Shown here piece after piece: positions 15,442 to 23,244 of a stretch of DNA of 27,844 nt. Position numbers and translations under genes: made by a program. Under the pieces are notes generated by a model. The model saw only the letters and a list, made by a program, of their open reading frames with translations, was not told where the DNA came from and searched no databases. The stretch comes from Rhodospirillales bacterium (GTDB lineage Bacteria; Pseudomonadota; Alphaproteobacteria; Rhodospirillales; Casp-alpha2): NCBI GenBank assembly GCA_016187325.1, contig JACPJY010000099.1:1-27844 (forward strand). Direction: 5' to 3'. Position 1 is the stretch's first letter; every line of letters starts with the position of its first letter.

Positions 15442-17795
15442 CACCTGTGAATCTCTATGTTGCGCGAGGCGCAATTGAGCAGAACCACCCGGGCCTCCAG
15501 CAGGGCCTCGAACGTCTTTTCGCCGCAGCCGATGGCGGCTGGCAATCCGAACTCTGCGCATCGTATAGCCATGTGGGAGTTGGCCCCTCCGTATTGTGTA
15601 ATTAGCCCGGCGATGTTATGCGAGAAGATCCAATCGTATCCCGGATCGGCACTTTTGATCAGGACGATGCAACCTTCCAGTTCGGGGGTGGAACCGGCCA
15701 GTAGGCGCGCAAGCGGTCCGCTGACTGATTGATTGGTGATGAACGTCGCTCGCCCTCGCAACGGCCGCACCACCGCGAGATCGTCGGCCTCGACGATGAG
15801 ATGGGGCAATCGCAGCGCACGGGTCAGGCGGTGCGCCTCCCGGCCCTCGTCGGCGGCCTCCCGTAGCGCCTTGGTGTCGTCGGCGTGCCGGAAGATCGTC
15901 GCGATGTCCAGGTTGGCGAGATCGGCGCGCGTGAGCCCTCGCGTCGTGCCCCATTCGGCGAGCGTTTCCAACGCGTCGCTGATTCCACGGCTAAAGGCGT
16001 ATTTCGCCTTCTCGCGCGCGGCGATGGCGGTGGCAATGTACGCGAACAACTCGGCCGCGCCGAGATTGTAGCCCTCCGCCGAAAGGGCGCCGTCGATGCC
16101 CAATTCGAGGTTCGGCTCAAGGACGAACGGCGCCGAATTTACGATCAGGCGCGGTCGGCCGTGGCCGAGGTAGAGGTCCGGTGCCTGGTCGTAACGCTGG
16201 GCTTGGATGTCATAGGTTCCCGGCCGAAGATGGCCATGGCGATCGAGAAACATCTCACGGGCAAGCGTCCCTTCCGATACCGCCGCCATGTCGAGAACGA
16301 CGTCGGCCGCGACTGTATGGATGGAGCGCATGAATTCGTCCACCGCCGTGGGCGAAAGAATCCCGCGGTCGACCATCGAATGAAGGAACGAGACCCCGAT
16401 GAACGCGTGCCGGGCGAGGATCGAGAACGGCAGCGTTCCGGATTCGATGACCGTCTCCAATAGCCGCCGCGCCCGCTCCAAGGGGTCGGGACAGAACTTG
16501 ACAAGACCGTGATGCAGGACGCCATTGGTGGTTTGCAGCAGCGCGTCGAGTCCCTGTCGTCCTTGCTGGAGCGCGCGCGCGGTAAGGCCGTGAAGGGCGG
16601 CCCCGAAGACGTCGATCTCGGCTTCCGCGAGACCCGCCGCTGTCAGCTCCCATTTCTTGACGGCGAAACCCAGGTCGCGGCAGGTAATGGCGACGGCGAA
16701 CTCGATCTTGTCGTGCAGGTCAACATTGTCCGCCAACACTCTGATCTGGCGGTCGATCAAACGGTCCGCGATGCCGGGCTCGAGATTGGCAGGCAGAAAC
16801 GAATTCAGGCTGGCGCGGACGTCGATGTAAGGACGGCCGCCGAACGACGTCATCAGCGGCCGGTCCACGCGTTTGTAGCCCATGCGTGCGCGCGCATCGG
16901 CCCACACGGCGTCGGTGATGAGATGCCGGTAGAGCGAATAGGCCAGTCGCCGCGGCGCGTTGCCGATCATCTCGGCCGGGTTCCAGTCGGGCATCTCGCC
17001 GAATATCGTCGTCCCGCCGGCGAGGCCGGGATCCGGGGACATCCGTGTCGACACGTCGTTTCGGATCTTCTCGATGGCGGCGCCGATGGTTTCGTCGGCC
17101 ACCGCCTGCCAACGCCAATGGGCGGTAATGGGGCGAACCTGGAGAACGTAAAGCTGGATGTCGGTCGTTACGCAGAATTCGATGTCCAGCATGTCGCTCC
17201 CCGAGATGGCCTCCAGTTCCCGAGCGACGGCGATGATCTTTTGCATGCGCGGCGAATGCAGCGCCTCGGGGCTGTTCCGATGGGCGTAGACGGTCTTGCT
17301 TTCGCCACCACCCGTTACCGTGTCGGTGCGCCCCGAAAAATCGTCGTAGTTGATCACGTAATAGGGGCTGCCGGTGTCCAGGTCCCGGGTCATGACGACG
17401 CCTGAAAGGGCGATGTCCCGGACCATCGGCTGGACCAGGATTTCCCGCGCCTCGTCGTCGGCGCCGTATGCCGCGGCGACCCGCGCGATGGCGGCATCCA
17501 AGGCGTCGGGCTCGGCCGGCACGTCGGTGAGACTAAGGAAAGCGCCGGCGTTCGAGGTCTCGGCAGTGTCTTCCGCCGGGCTGCTGGAGCGCACAGCCAG
17601 CGGCCGGGCCGGGAACAGCGACAGCACGCGGGCGACGACGCCCTCTCGGTCGCGCGACCAGTCGGAAACGGCGACGATGGTCTGTGCGCACAACCGGCCG
17701 TGCGTCAGCAGGCCGTCGAGCGCCGCGAGCGTCCCGGCCTTGGTCGAGAACCGGAACGGCTCAGTGGCGCGGCGTTTCAACAGGGTCGGTTCCAT
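15441..17795 (-). CDS. PEP-synthase-like kinase (Cj1418-like L-glutamine kinase candidate)
   Basis: 784 aa from ATG 17795. The N-terminal ATP-grasp domain resembles pyruvate phosphate dikinase/PEP synthase (AVRSSSPAEDTAETSNAGAF; later VLQVRPITAHW). A long central region follows. The C-terminal phosphohistidine domain has ITQYGGANSHMAIRCAEFG with His741 as the likely phospho-carrier. It lacks the C-terminal PEP/pyruvate-binding barrel of true PEP synthase, ending about 43 residues after the His. That architecture matches the C. jejuni L-glutamine kinase Cj1418, which phosphorylates the glutamine side-chain amide. The next three steps of that route are encoded by neighbours. It lies 6 nt downstream of the APS-kinase-like gene. 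Confidence 0.85.
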   Translation of the reverse strand: MEPTLLKRRATEPFRFSTKAGTLAALDGLLTHGRLCAQTIVAVSDWSRDREGVVARVLSLFPARPLAVRSSSPAEDTAETSNAGAFLSLTDVPAEPDALDAAIARVAAAYGADDEAREILVQPMVRDIALSGVVMTRDLDTGSPYYVINYDDFSGRTDTVTGGGESKTVYAHRNSPEALHSPRMQKIIAVARELEAISGSDMLDIEFCVTTDIQLYVLQVRPITAHWRWQAVADETIGAAIEKIRNDVSTRMSPDPGLAGGTTIFGEMPDWNPAEMIGNAPRRLAYSLYRHLITDAVWADARARMGYKRVDRPLMTSFGGRPYIDVRASLNSFLPANLEPGIADRLIDRQIRVLADNVDLHDKIEFAVAITCRDLGFAVKKWELTAAGLAEAEIDVFGAALHGLTARALQQGRQGLDALLQTTNGVLHHGLVKFCPDPLERARRLLETVIESGTLPFSILARHAFIGVSFLHSMVDRGILSPTAVDEFMRSIHTVAADVVLDMAAVSEGTLAREMFLDRHGHLRPGTYDIQAQRYDQAPDLYLGHGRPRLIVNSAPFVLEPNLELGIDGALSAEGYNLGAAELFAYIATAIAAREKAKYAFSRGISDALETLAEWGTTRGLTRADLANLDIATIFRHADDTKALREAADEGREAHRLTRALRLPHLIVEADDLAVVRPLRGRATFITNQSVSGPLARLLAGSTPELEGCIVLIKSADPGYDWIFSHNIAGLITQYGGANSHMAIRCAEFGLPAAIGCGEKTFEALLEARVVLLNCASRNIEIHR

Positions 17796-17801
17796 GGGCG
17801 G

Positions 17802-18320
17802 TCAGGCGAGTCCGGCTTCGGCCAGTACATGCTCGGCGATACGTCGCGGGTCGGCGCCGTCGGTACCGTTGTCGATGACGAGGTCAGGATTCCGGGGCGG
17901 CGCGAACGGCAGGTCAATGCCGACCACGTTCTTAATCTCTCCCCGCTGGGCGCGGGCGTAGAGGCCCTTGTCGTCGCGCCGGAACAGGGTCTCGAGCGGA
18001 ACGTCGATGAACACCTCGAAATAACGCGAGAAGGTCTTGCGATTGCGCTCGTGCAGGAAGCCGAACAGCGAGATGGTGCAGCACACCACGTTTATCCCCT
18101 GGCGGTCGAGCCACGCGCAGAGCTCCGCGATCCTCTCGGCAATCCGCCGACGCCCGTCCCAGGTGAAATGGTCTTCGTCCTCGTGCCAGCCGAACAGACG
18201 ACGAATCTCGTCGCCGTCGATGAAAACGGTGTTGGGTGTCTTTTCTTTGAGGATCGCATGGACGTGCCGACCTATAGTTGTTTTGCCAGCACCGGAAAGG
18301 CCCGTAAGCCAGATCACCAT
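17802..18320 (-). CDS. APS-kinase-like small-molecule kinase (Cj1415-like cytidine diphosphoramidate kinase candidate)
   Basis: 172 aa from ATG 18320, sharing one nt with the ABC transporter's TGA. The Walker A loop is GLSGAGKTT (7-15) and FIDGDEIRR matches the CysC fold signature. Two departures from classic APS kinase are visible: DGDNVR becomes DGDEIR, and the ISPxRxDR substrate loop reads ISLFGFLHERNR. No ATP sulfurylase (CysD/CysN) or PAPS sulfotransferase is nearby. In C. jejuni the CysC-like Cj1415 phosphorylates the ribose 3'-OH of cytidine diphosphoramidate. The identity of the three following genes supports that role over sulfate activation. Confidence 0.85.
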   Translation of the reverse strand: MVIWLTGLSGAGKTTIGRHVHAILKEKTPNTVFIDGDEIRRLFGWHEDEDHFTWDGRRRIAERIAELCAWLDRQGINVVCCTISLFGFLHERNRKTFSRYFEVFIDVPLETLFRRDDKGLYARAQRGEIKNVVGIDLPFAPPRNPDLVIDNGTDGADPRRIAEHVLAEAGLA

Positions 18321-20071
18321 CAGGTCAGCTCCAGCTCTTTCAATTCCGCGAAGCGGCCGCCTTTCGCCATCAGCTCGGCGTAGGACCCGGATTCGATCAC
18401 GTGTCCGTTCTCGACGACGTAAATCATGTCCGCCCGGCGCACCGTAGACAGACGGTGCGCGATAACGATGATGGTCAGGGTGTTGGCGATTCGCCCTATG
18501 GCGTCCTGAACGTAGCGTTCGGATTCGTTGTCGAGGGCGCTGGTGGCCTCGTCAAGCATCAAGATTTCCGGTCTTCCTACCAGCGCCCGTGCCAGGGCGA
18601 CCCGTTGTCTCTCGCCGCCGGAAAGGCGCACGCCATTCTCCCCAAGAAGCGTATCGAGCCCATACGGCAAAACCTCGACGACGTTGTCTAGATGTGCGAT
18701 GGCCAAAGCACGGGCGACGTCCTCGTCCGTTGCCTCCGGGTGGAAGAAACGGAGGTTGTTGTCGAGGCTTGCGTTGAAGACCGTTGCCTCCTGGGGCACG
18801 ATTCCGATCCGCCGCCGCCACGACACCAGGTCGAATTCGCCGAGGTCGACGCCGTCGACGGCGACGCGGCCGGCATCAGGTAGGCGCAGCCCGATCAGGA
18901 TATCTAAGAGAGTCGACTTGCCGGCGCCCGATCCACCGACGAAGGCGACCATGGTGTTGCGCGGGATGACCAAAGATACGTCTTCCACCGTCGGGGCCTG
19001 ACTGCCGGGATAGGTGTAGCTGACGCGCTCCAGGACGATCGAATCGGCGACGCGTTGGAAGGTCATGCCATTCCGATTCAATCGCTCCACTTGGGCGCGG
19101 TTCCTTTCAATCACGTCGTCGATCGCGCTTATGGCGGGGCTGTGGAGGTTGTACCCCTGAATCTGTTGTTGAAGCTGCGCCACCCGCGGGGCGATGCGCG
19201 CCATGAAAAGGAGAAACACCAATATGAGGGAGACCGGCGTCTTCAGGACTTCGTGGGAAAAACCGATAACAACCGTGAATATCACCACCGGTAGCGCCTG
19301 CGTGATGACCTGGGTCATGTTCATTTCGGCCATGAAGTTGATCGAGGACAGATTGTCAGTCTTTTCCGACATGTTTCGTGCGGCCGATTCTTCGCTCGAC
19401 ATTGCTTTGAGGAGCTTGAGGCTGCGCAGGTACTCGAGGCCAAAAAAGCTCAGGTCGCGATTGGCCTCGTTGGTCAGGCCGCCAAGGACTTTGGCCCGGC
19501 GCGTCAACGGAAGAACGACGAGGAGTGTCAACACGCCGAAACCGACGGCCAATATCAACAGCTGCCACGAGATGACCATGGAGAACGCCGCGTAAAGCGC
19601 GATCTGGATGACCGTTGCCACCCCCAGCAATTCAAAGCTCAGCGCAAGACCCGCCCGCTGGCATTCCGTGGTCAATTGATTGACCACTTCGCCGTGGGAA
19701 AGCTGGGACGAATTGCCCCAATTCGCCTTCAAGAAGCCTCCAAAAAGACTGTTGCGAAAATCGCGGACAAATCGCTGGCTCGCCCTCACCAACATTTTTT
19801 TCTGCTGGTAAGCCATGGCGAGCGCGCCGAGGACGAGCGCCGCGATCAGGGCGAGTAGCGTCATCAGCGTGAGCCCAAGACCTAGGCGCTCGAACGCGTT
19901 TACGAGCAGGGAAAATGGTGGAGGCAGATCTGCCAGGTTCGCGCCACTCATCACGTGCAGCAGCGGGATGAACAGCGTCAGCCCGATGCCCTCGGCCATG
20001 CCGCTTAGCACAATCACCAACAGGTTCAACCATGTGCCGGGCAGTCGCCCGAACGTGGAAAGAAATCGCAT
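18320..20071 (-). CDS. ABC exporter, fused permease and ATPase
   Basis: 583 aa from ATG 20071. The N-terminal ~310 residues have about six hydrophobic segments (first pair ~14-40 and ~66-88; others ~150-190 and ~258-292), as in type I exporters of the MsbA/lipid-oligosaccharide class. The nucleotide-binding domain has Walker A GGSGAGKST (379-387), the signature LSGGERQRVALARAL (483-497), Walker B ILMLDE (503-508) and the H-loop His539. It probably functions as a homodimer flipping a lipid-linked glycan or exporting a glycan precursor across the inner membrane. It lies between the methyltransferase block and the phosphoramidate cassette, coupled to the latter. Codon use appears somewhat less GC-rich than in the flanks. 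Confidence 0.93.
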   Translation of the reverse strand: MRFLSTFGRLPGTWLNLLVIVLSGMAEGIGLTLFIPLLHVMSGANLADLPPPFSLLVNAFERLGLGLTLMTLLALIAALVLGALAMAYQQKKMLVRASQRFVRDFRNSLFGGFLKANWGNSSQLSHGEVVNQLTTECQRAGLALSFELLGVATVIQIALYAAFSMVISWQLLILAVGFGVLTLLVVLPLTRRAKVLGGLTNEANRDLSFFGLEYLRSLKLLKAMSSEESAARNMSEKTDNLSSINFMAEMNMTQVITQALPVVIFTVVIGFSHEVLKTPVSLILVFLLFMARIAPRVAQLQQQIQGYNLHSPAISAIDDVIERNRAQVERLNRNGMTFQRVADSIVLERVSYTYPGSQAPTVEDVSLVIPRNTMVAFVGGSGAGKSTLLDILIGLRLPDAGRVAVDGVDLGEFDLVSWRRRIGIVPQEATVFNASLDNNLRFFHPEATDEDVARALAIAHLDNVVEVLPYGLDTLLGENGVRLSGGERQRVALARALVGRPEILMLDEATSALDNESERYVQDAIGRIANTLTIIVIAHRLSTVRRADMIYVVENGHVIESGSYAELMAKGGRFAELKELELT

Positions 20072-20108
20072 GAGTTCGGAAGGTCCTCGGAAGCCGATCC
20101 TGGCGGAA

Positions 20109-20120
20109 TAGGGCGCCCTA
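20109..20120. repeat. 12-bp perfect palindrome at a gene junction
   Basis: TAGGGCGCCCTA reads the same on both strands. It covers the TAG stop of the sugar O-methyltransferase gene and the first bases of the 46-nt gap before the ABC exporter gene. It could be a protein-binding half site or chance in GC-rich sequence; there is no U-tract, so it is not an intrinsic terminator. Confidence 0.25.
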
Positions 20121-21257
20121 GCCGCTGCTTGCCTTGATTCGCCGGCGCCAGAAGGAGTTCTCGTAATTGTAGAGGTGCTCGTCGGCCTCGTCGCCGAAGG
20201 CGGTTATGGTGAAGGTGCGGTCCCGGCATTCGAAGCCCGCTAGGCCGAATCTATAGTGCTCGATCGTCGTCGGCTTGAGGACACCCGGAAAGCCAGGACT
20301 CCGAGCCACCTGCTTGCCGGCCATGCACGCTTGGACAAAGACCGCGTCGGCGAACCCATTCACGAAGGATAGATAGTTGGCGACCACGTCGGGCTCCATT
20401 TCCTGTAACGACGCCGCGTTCCAGAAAAGATCGATCCGCCGGTCGCCGAGGAGGGGAAATTTCGCATTGGAAAACAGGTAGATCCGGCCGTCAGCCTCGG
20501 GCAGCCGATCGAGCGCGCGCGTCTTCCGGTAGCCTACTGTCGCATCAGGGAACACCTTTTTCAGGTACTGCTCGCAGACGTAGAGCTGTGGTGGAATGTC
20601 AAAAAGATATAGCGTCAGATGAGGATGGAACTTCTTCAAGACCTCGGCCTGACGGCCGCTGCCGGGGCCAAGCTCGACGACCGTCCGGATGGAATCGAAG
20701 TCGATGAAAGGGCAGCAATAGGCGTAGTCGAGGTACTTATTCAGGAACGAGATCGTGTAGGGGAGCCCCTCTCGTTCGATCACCCATTCCGGATTGCCGA
20801 TCAGCGAATCGCACGCGTCCGCGAGCGGCTTCGCCCGCCACTTGGCACCATAGTAGTCGGCGCGGTCGAGGGCAATCTTGCCCATTTTTTTCGTCGCGAT
20901 ATGTATATCGCCGGCCAGCGGCAGGCGCCGTGAAATCGCCAGCCCGATCCGTTCGAGCCAACGATCATAGCCGGCAATCCGCACCGTGAAGCGGTTGTTG
21001 AAAACTCGGAAAGCGAACAAGTTGATGTGTGGTGGCAACGGCCTCAGATCGGTGGCCCCGGCCGATGCCAACGGCGATTGGTGACGGGCGCGAAAATCCC
21101 GGAGCCCCTTTTGTCTCAGTTCTGCCATCAGCTTCCAATCGATGAACTGCCAGTAGTTCGTGGTCTGATATGGCGCGGGGGCAGTGGCGCCGTCAGCGCG
21201 CATCAACGCCAGAAGCTCGGGATCGTCGTCCACCTGGACCGAGGGGCGCGGAATCAT
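20118..21257 (-). CDS. Putative sugar O-methyltransferase (NanM-type family)
   Basis: 379 aa from ATG 21257, chosen because GGAGG lies at 21273-21269 and the frame upstream to 21371 begins with TTG and looks unlike the family. SAM motif I is TVVELGPGSGRQAEVL (about 192-207) followed by LYLFDIPPQLY. Other recognisable pieces are QTTNYWQ near the N-terminus, LFSNAKFPLL and FWNAASLQEME, which match the family annotated as putative sugar O-methyltransferase in surface-glycan clusters. The probable acceptor is a sugar hydroxyl of the glycan. Since MeOPN biosynthesis needs a methyltransferase acting on the phosphoramidate, this and the neighbouring methyltransferases are candidates, but nothing in the sequence assigns that job. 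Confidence 0.8.
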   Translation of the reverse strand: MIPRPSVQVDDDPELLALMRADGATAPAPYQTTNYWQFIDWKLMAELRQKGLRDFRARHQSPLASAGATDLRPLPPHINLFAFRVFNNRFTVRIAGYDRWLERIGLAISRRLPLAGDIHIATKKMGKIALDRADYYGAKWRAKPLADACDSLIGNPEWVIEREGLPYTISFLNKYLDYAYCCPFIDFDSIRTVVELGPGSGRQAEVLKKFHPHLTLYLFDIPPQLYVCEQYLKKVFPDATVGYRKTRALDRLPEADGRIYLFSNAKFPLLGDRRIDLFWNAASLQEMEPDVVANYLSFVNGFADAVFVQACMAGKQVARSPGFPGVLKPTTIEHYRFGLAGFECRDRTFTITAFGDEADEHLYNYENSFWRRRIKASSG

Positions 21258-21382
21258 GGTTTCACTGTCCTCCGGTTTTTGCGGAAACCCTGCGAGGGGT
21301 GCCGCTCGAATTCGCTGTGGTTCTTGCGGAGCGCGTAGAGCGGATTCGCCATCACGAATAGGTTCAGCCAAGTGCCGGCCAC
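21254..21382 (-). CDS. Possible small protein, translationally coupled upstream of the sugar O-methyltransferase
   Basis: A 42-codon frame from GTG 21382 to TGA 21254. An in-frame TAG lies 14 codons further upstream (just past codon GTT), with no ATG between, so the coding potential is limited to about 56 codons. The translation begins VAGTWLNLFVMANPLYALRK and ends in a basic tail. Its stop overlaps the ATG of the sugar O-methyltransferase by 4 nt (ATGA), the coupling pattern seen through the rest of the cluster. The first ten residues resemble the N-terminus of the ABC exporter (LPGTWLNLLVIV). No function is recognised and no strong ribosome binding site precedes it. It may be a leader peptide, a remnant, or not a gene. 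Confidence 0.35.
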   Translation of the reverse strand: MAGTWLNLFVMANPLYALRKNHSEFERHPSQGFRKNRRTVKP

Positions 21383-21456
21383 CCGTACATGGAATGGAGT
21401 TGAATGACTTGCATCAGAAACCTAGTGGACTCCCGTTCCGGCCGCGCCCGGCCGTC

Positions 21457-22428
21457 TCAGCGCTTGCGGCAGGTGGCGACGAGCATCGAGCCGAAGCGCC
21501 CGACCCGGAGGTCTTCCAGCTTCCCGGGAGCCACCGCGCGAACGATCTTGCCGACGATGGGCATGGTTTTAACTTGCAGATATGACTGCTGGATCCGCGC
21601 CTCGGAAAACCCGGCCGCGGTCAACAGCGTCCGGAACTGGGGCTCGGTATAGGTTTTCGTCCATTTGTTCTTGCGCCCGGCGGTCTGCCACGCGCCTTCG
21701 GTGTTGGCATGCATCCACGCCTCGATGGCCTTGAGGGTCAGGTTGCCGCACAACACTGCGTGCAGCCGATACCAGAAAAACATCAACGAGCGCGTCGCGT
21801 AGAGCGCGATCATCGCGGTGCCGCCGGGCGCGAGGACCCGGCACGCCTCTTTCAGCGCTTGCTCGATGTTCGGCGTGTGGTGGAGAACGCCGCTCGAATA
21901 GACGTATTCGATGCTGCCGTCGCGGAACGGCAGCGCCTCGGCCTCGGCCTGGAAGGCGGCGCCGTCGAAGCCGGCGTTGCGGATCAGATCGCGTGTCAGG
22001 CGGACGGCGTTTTGCGAGAAGTCGACGCCGATGTAGTGGGCGCCGTAGCCGGCGAAAAGAAGGCCCTCGAAGCCGCCGCCGCAGCCGATGTTGAGGAACG
22101 TCTTACCGGCGACCACGTCGGGCCCGATGTCGACGGCGGATGGGTAACGCTCCTTGAGGACGTACTCCAGGTAGTCCTGGCGTTCCTTCAGCACGCCTTC
22201 GCGGTCGAGCGCCAGCAGGCGGTTGTTGCGGTTTTCCCAGCCGGCGTCCCAGAACGCGGCGCGGTCGGCGTCGGCTCCGACGATCGCCGTCCGCGGGCGC
22301 AGGAACACAGGAATCCCCTCGCGGACGATATAGGTCGCGCCGCACGATCCGCAGGCGTAGCCTTTCGGCGCCGCCGCCAACGCCGGCCGGCGGCAATCGG
22401 GGCAGGCAAGGAGTCGGTCGCAGTCCAT
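21457..22428 (-). CDS. SAM-dependent methyltransferase with Trm112-like zinc ribbon
   Basis: 323 aa from ATG 22428. The N-terminus has a complete four-cysteine zinc site (Cys9, Cys12, Cys26, Cys29: LLACPDC and YACGSCGATYIVREGIPVF), typical of Trm112-like domains fused to glycan methyltransferases. The catalytic domain carries TFLNIGCGGGFEGLLFAGYG (motif I), YIGVDFS and YSSGVLHHTPNIEQALKEA, then LAPGGTAMIALY. The C-terminal stretch W-x-K-TYTEPQFRTLLTAAGF is a family-typical end. The acceptor is unknown, probably a sugar or lipid-linked glycan. The gene is separated by 35 nt from the methyltransferase upstream. Confidence 0.85.
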   Translation of the reverse strand: MDCDRLLACPDCRRPALAAAPKGYACGSCGATYIVREGIPVFLRPRTAIVGADADRAAFWDAGWENRNNRLLALDREGVLKERQDYLEYVLKERYPSAVDIGPDVVAGKTFLNIGCGGGFEGLLFAGYGAHYIGVDFSQNAVRLTRDLIRNAGFDGAAFQAEAEALPFRDGSIEYVYSSGVLHHTPNIEQALKEACRVLAPGGTAMIALYATRSLMFFWYRLHAVLCGNLTLKAIEAWMHANTEGAWQTAGRKNKWTKTYTEPQFRTLLTAAGFSEARIQQSYLQVKTMPIVGKIVRAVAPGKLEDLRVGRFGSMLVATCRKR

Positions 22429-22463
22429 GTTCCGGAATCAACGGTCCGGGAGCCGTGACGCCC

Positions 22464-23240
22464 CTAGCGCGCCGCCGCGGTCGACCATGCGTCGGGATCG
22501 ACGCGGCGGAACAGGAAGTGGCTGTGGAACAGGCGCTCGACCTTGCCGTCGCCGGTGAAGCGGACCATCGGGCCGGTCGCGCCGGCGTGGCCGATCGGGA
22601 CGTAATCCGGGCTGACGGTGCGTTTCTCGATGCAGATGAAGCCCTTTTTCGCCAGGCCGACGTGGACGTCGCGGTGGAAATCGTCGAGCGACTCCTGGAT
22701 CCACACCAAAACGTACTTGCGGGCGCAGCGGTCGATGGCGTCGAACAGCCGGTCGCTGTAGGGGACGCGGGTGATCGACCCGAAAAACACCAGGAGATTG
22801 CAGGGAACGTCGAATTGCCGCGGCCCGAAAAAGCCCTCGCGGACGTCGAGGTACGGGCGATGCTCGTGGGCGTAGCGGACGGCGGCCTTCATCGGATCGA
22901 CGCCGTGCAGGTCCGTATAGCCCTTGCGGTGGAACTGCTCGAGGAAGAAGCCGGTGTTACAGCCGACGTCGAGGATAGCCTCGTCTTTGCCGACGCGGCC
23001 CTCGATCATGCCGTGCATGAAGGCGAACCGCCTAAGCGCCTCCGCCCGGCGGTCGTCGTCCAGGTACTCGTAGAACAGGTCCGTTTCGTCGCGCCATTGC
23101 GTCTTTTCGTTGTGCGCCCGTAATGGGTTGCCGAGGAACGGCAGCGAGTAACTTAGCTCGTCGGAGGCGATCACCTGGTACTTGAAAAACTCACGGTTCT
23201 TAATCGATCGCACAATGCGTCGGATGGAATTCAGTAACAT
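22464..23240 (-). CDS. SAM-dependent methyltransferase
   Basis: 258 aa from ATG 23240, 4 nt after the stop of the large GT-like gene; the longer frame to 23321 is inside that gene. Motif I is AILDVGCNTGFFLEQFHRKG (about 88-107), followed by LHGVDPMKAAV. After that come NLLVFFGSITRVPYSDRLFDAI and YVLVWIQESLDDF. The N-terminal ~85 residues are charged and contain YQVIASDELSYSLPFLGNP, perhaps an acceptor-binding part. There is no zinc ribbon, unlike the following methyltransferase. Substrate unknown; position directly after a putative nonulosonate transferase suggests modification of the sugar just added (inference). Confidence 0.8.
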   Translation of the reverse strand: MLLNSIRRIVRSIKNREFFKYQVIASDELSYSLPFLGNPLRAHNEKTQWRDETDLFYEYLDDDRRAEALRRFAFMHGMIEGRVGKDEAILDVGCNTGFFLEQFHRKGYTDLHGVDPMKAAVRYAHEHRPYLDVREGFFGPRQFDVPCNLLVFFGSITRVPYSDRLFDAIDRCARKYVLVWIQESLDDFHRDVHVGLAKKGFICIEKRTVSPDYVPIGHAGATGPMVRFTGDGKVERLFHSHFLFRRVDPDAWSTAAAR

Positions 23241-23244
23241 GGGC

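Noticed and set aside
15441..17795. Phosphoenolpyruvate synthase of central metabolism
   Set aside because: It ends shortly after the phosphohistidine domain and lacks the C-terminal PEP/pyruvate-binding barrel; the neighbours are all decoration genes.
17802..18320. Sulfate activation or glycan sulfation pathway (APS kinase plus sulfatase)
   Set aside because: No ATP sulfurylase or sulfotransferase is present, the kinase motifs deviate, the sulfatase-like protein lacks the formylglycine motif, and the genes between match the phosphoramidate set.
20109..20120. Intrinsic terminator between the sugar O-methyltransferase and the exporter
   Set aside because: The 12-bp palindrome has no loop and no following U-tract on either strand, and it precedes the exporter start within a compact operon.
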